Source: Nostoc foliaceum FACHB-393
GTDB lineage: Bacteria > Cyanobacteriota > Cyanobacteriia > Cyanobacteriales > Nostocaceae
Length of the DNA stretch: 64,000 bases
Assembly (NCBI RefSeq): GCF_014698505.1
Contig: NZ_JACJTD010000002.1
Location: forward strand, 62,001-126,000
Direction of reading: 5' to 3'
Shown here: positions 62,682 to 64,000 of the stretch, piece after piece
Layout of the letters: the number at the start of each line of letters is the position of its first letter
How positions within the stretch are numbered: the stretch's first letter is position 1
Position numbers and translations under genes: made by a program
The notes under the pieces: generated by a model
Seen by the model: the letters and a program-made list of their open reading frames with translations, nothing else
What the model was told of the DNA's origin: nothing
Databases searched by the model: none

Positions 62682-63257
62682 ATGATATCAGAACTGCCAC
62701 TAATTACAAGCGATCGCCTGTTCTTACGAGCGGCGATCCATGAAGATATACCCCAAATTCTCAAATACTTTATTCATAACAAAACTTATCTTACTCCATT
62801 CTACCCTCTTTGGGCTGATGGTTTTTTCACTGAAGAATATTGGCAGTATCAGATAGAGAATAGTTTTCTGGAATTTATTAATGGTCAATCATTAAAGCTA
62901 TTTATTTTTACAAAAAAAAATCCAACCGTAATTATTGGAACTGTAAATTTTAGTAATTTTGTCCGGGGTGCCGCTCATTTTTGCTATGTGGGATATAGCC
63001 TTGCGGAAAGTAAACAAGGTAAAGGATATATGACAGAAGCTTTAAAAGCCGCAACTCAATATCTTTTTCAAGAGTCAAATTTTCATCGGGTTATGGCTAA
63101 TTATATGCCTCACAATCAGCGTAGTGGCAATGTACTCAAAAGACTCGGTTTTGTTGTTGAAGGATATGCTAGAGACTATTTGTTAATTAATGGGCAATGG
63201 GAAGATCATATTTTGACAAGTCTCATAAATCCTAATTGGCAAGCACCTCAATATTAA
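62682..63257 (+). CDS. GNAT family acetyltransferase (RimJ/RimL type)
   Basis: 191 residues. The opening LITSDRLFLRAAIHEDIPQ and the acetyl-CoA block GYSLAESKQGKGYMTEAL followed by NFHRVMANYMPHNQRSGNVLKRLGFVVEG are typical for the RimJ/RimL branch, which acetylates protein N-termini or similar amines. The target is unknown. Single gene; the STRR-like spacer after it has GAATTACGAATTACGAA repeats. Confidence 0.88.
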   Translation: MISELPLITSDRLFLRAAIHEDIPQILKYFIHNKTYLTPFYPLWADGFFTEEYWQYQIENSFLEFINGQSLKLFIFTKKNPTVIIGTVNFSNFVRGAAHFCYVGYSLAESKQGKGYMTEALKAATQYLFQESNFHRVMANYMPHNQRSGNVLKRLGFVVEGYARDYLLINGQWEDHILTSLINPNWQAPQY

Positions 63258-63337
63258 AATAATTCGTAATGGATGATGACCCTCGATAGCAAATAACGAA
63301 GCATTAGCAACGTAGGAGCGTCATTACGAATTACGAA

Positions 63338-64000
63338 TTACGAAGACTGGCGGATTTGATCCAAACTTCGGTTAAGCCAGTCTTCATACCAATTATAAAA
63401 ACTTATAGGCTGCTCTTCATCACTATCTGCATGAAAATCATCAGGGTCGGTGTCATGGAAAGCATGACAAAAACTCAAAGAAGCAGGATATATCCCATTA
63501 TCATTAGTCCGGTCATCTATCCAGATTTTTCCTGACTGCTCCCCGGTAATGACTAACATCGCATAAATTCCACAACCATAATTTGTAATGGTGAGAGTGC
63601 CCTGGATAAATTTATCATCGAAGTAGGCATCATTGTTGATAACAAAACCCGTATTATTCTTGACAATCAAATCCAAATCATTCCATGCCTCTGTTAAAGG
63701 AAATGGTTTAGAAAGAATTTCGTAGTTCTCTTGGTATAGTTTTTCTGGGGTGACATCTTCAGATTCAATTCCCGACAGTCCAGATAACCCGTATCCTGGC
63801 CCCGCACCACCATTACCAACTTCTAAGAGAAAGTTTCTATATTCACTTGGTAGCGTAATATTGTATCTAGATTCAAACGCTTGAATATCTTTGTTACTCA
63901 AGCAAGGTTTGAATTGATATTGGTGTGATTCTGAACCAAAAACCTCAAATGTAGCGTCTAAAATAGCTAATTGAGTTAACTTTTTCTTTAATTGCAAAAC
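63338..64000 (-). CDS. SMI1/KNR4-family protein, reaching the right edge
   Basis: At least 220 residues. The SMI1/KNR4 (SUKH) block IQAFESRYNITLPSEYRNFLLEVGNGGAGPGYGL is clear (key residues YNITLPSEYRNFLLEVGNGG). The frame is open to the edge; a TTG at 63995-63997 could be a start, but an ATG beyond position 64000 is more likely. SUKH proteins often act as immunity proteins for toxins, or have cell-wall-linked roles in yeast. The C-terminal part SFCHAFHDTD and DSDEEQPISFYNWYEDWL is acidic. No toxin gene is seen inside the window. Confidence 0.8.
   Translation of the reverse strand, partial: VLQLKKKLTQLAILDATFEVFGSESHQYQFKPCLSNKDIQAFESRYNITLPSEYRNFLLEVGNGGAGPGYGLSGLSGIESEDVTPEKLYQENYEILSKPFPLTEAWNDLDLIVKNNTGFVINNDAYFDDKFIQGTLTITNYGCGIYAMLVITGEQSGKIWIDDRTNDNGIYPASLSFCHAFHDTDPDDFHADSDEEQPISFYNWYEDWLNRSLDQIRQSS

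Overview
The window comes from a filamentous, probably heterocyst-forming cyanobacterium of the Nostoc/Calothrix/Tolypothrix kind. The grounds are a full phycocyanin rod operon, the photosynthetic small subunits Psb30 (Ycf12) and PetL, many copies of the octamer GCGATCGC (HIP1), and abundant short tandem heptanucleotide repeats and small palindromic repeats, several of them lying in frame inside housekeeping genes. There are no rRNA or tRNA genes that I can see, no CRISPR array and no intact insertion sequence. Much of the sequence is ordinary chromosomal core.

Layout. 1-1.4 kb: left-edge metallophosphoesterase fragment and a PIN-toxin/antitoxin pair. 2-7 kb: a sulfate-type periplasmic binding protein followed by pstS-pstC-pstA-pstB (phosphate uptake). 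7-12.5 kb: a small exported protein, recJ, psb30 on the opposite strand, a YkgJ-type Cys-cluster protein, two half-size TMEM165/GDT1 cation exporters and a cytosolic BtuF-like protein. 12.8-15.2 kb: a hybrid histidine kinase whose upstream PAS domain is a decayed remnant. 15.3-20.6 kb: GNAT, bifunctional putA, an HD-domain protein and a NERD-domain protein. 20.7-25.9 kb: phycocyanin operon cpcB-A-C2-C1-D-E-F (minus strand) with an unusually sulfur-poor alpha subunit and one linker without Cys or internal Met. 26.3-32.5 kb: hopanoid-associated genes (RND pump-hpnA-hpnH on minus, hpnG divergent) with a partial duplication of the hpnH 3' end and a transposase scar. 32.6-41.2 kb: divergent pair of alpha-2-macroglobulin-like lipoprotein (without the thioester motif) and penicillin-binding protein 1C.

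41.2-47.3 kb: an exported two-Tudor-like-repeat protein, an unrecognised 463-residue protein, a site-2-protease-like M50 membrane protein and a two-subunit sodium:solute symporter. 47.4-53 kb: TPR lipoprotein, RNase D-like exonuclease, BON-domain lipoprotein and a membrane NACHT NTPase with a 12-nucleotide coding minisatellite in its C-terminal membrane region. 53-58.3 kb: smc, a PRC-barrel protein and a CHAT/TPR pseudogene fragment. 58.3-64 kb: aroB, petL, an EamA exporter divergent from a MarR regulator with tandem operators between them, bioB, a GNAT and an SMI1/KNR4 gene reaching the right edge.

The most notable threads are: repeat elements translated as protein linkers in recJ, smc, pbpC, putA, the RND pump and the alpha-2-macroglobulin gene; the sulfur-lean phycocyanin rod; the NACHT protein with a slippage-prone membrane repeat; and the decayed PAS domain in front of an intact sensor kinase. 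I do not see a clear-cut new multi-gene defence system; the NACHT gene is the best candidate for one.
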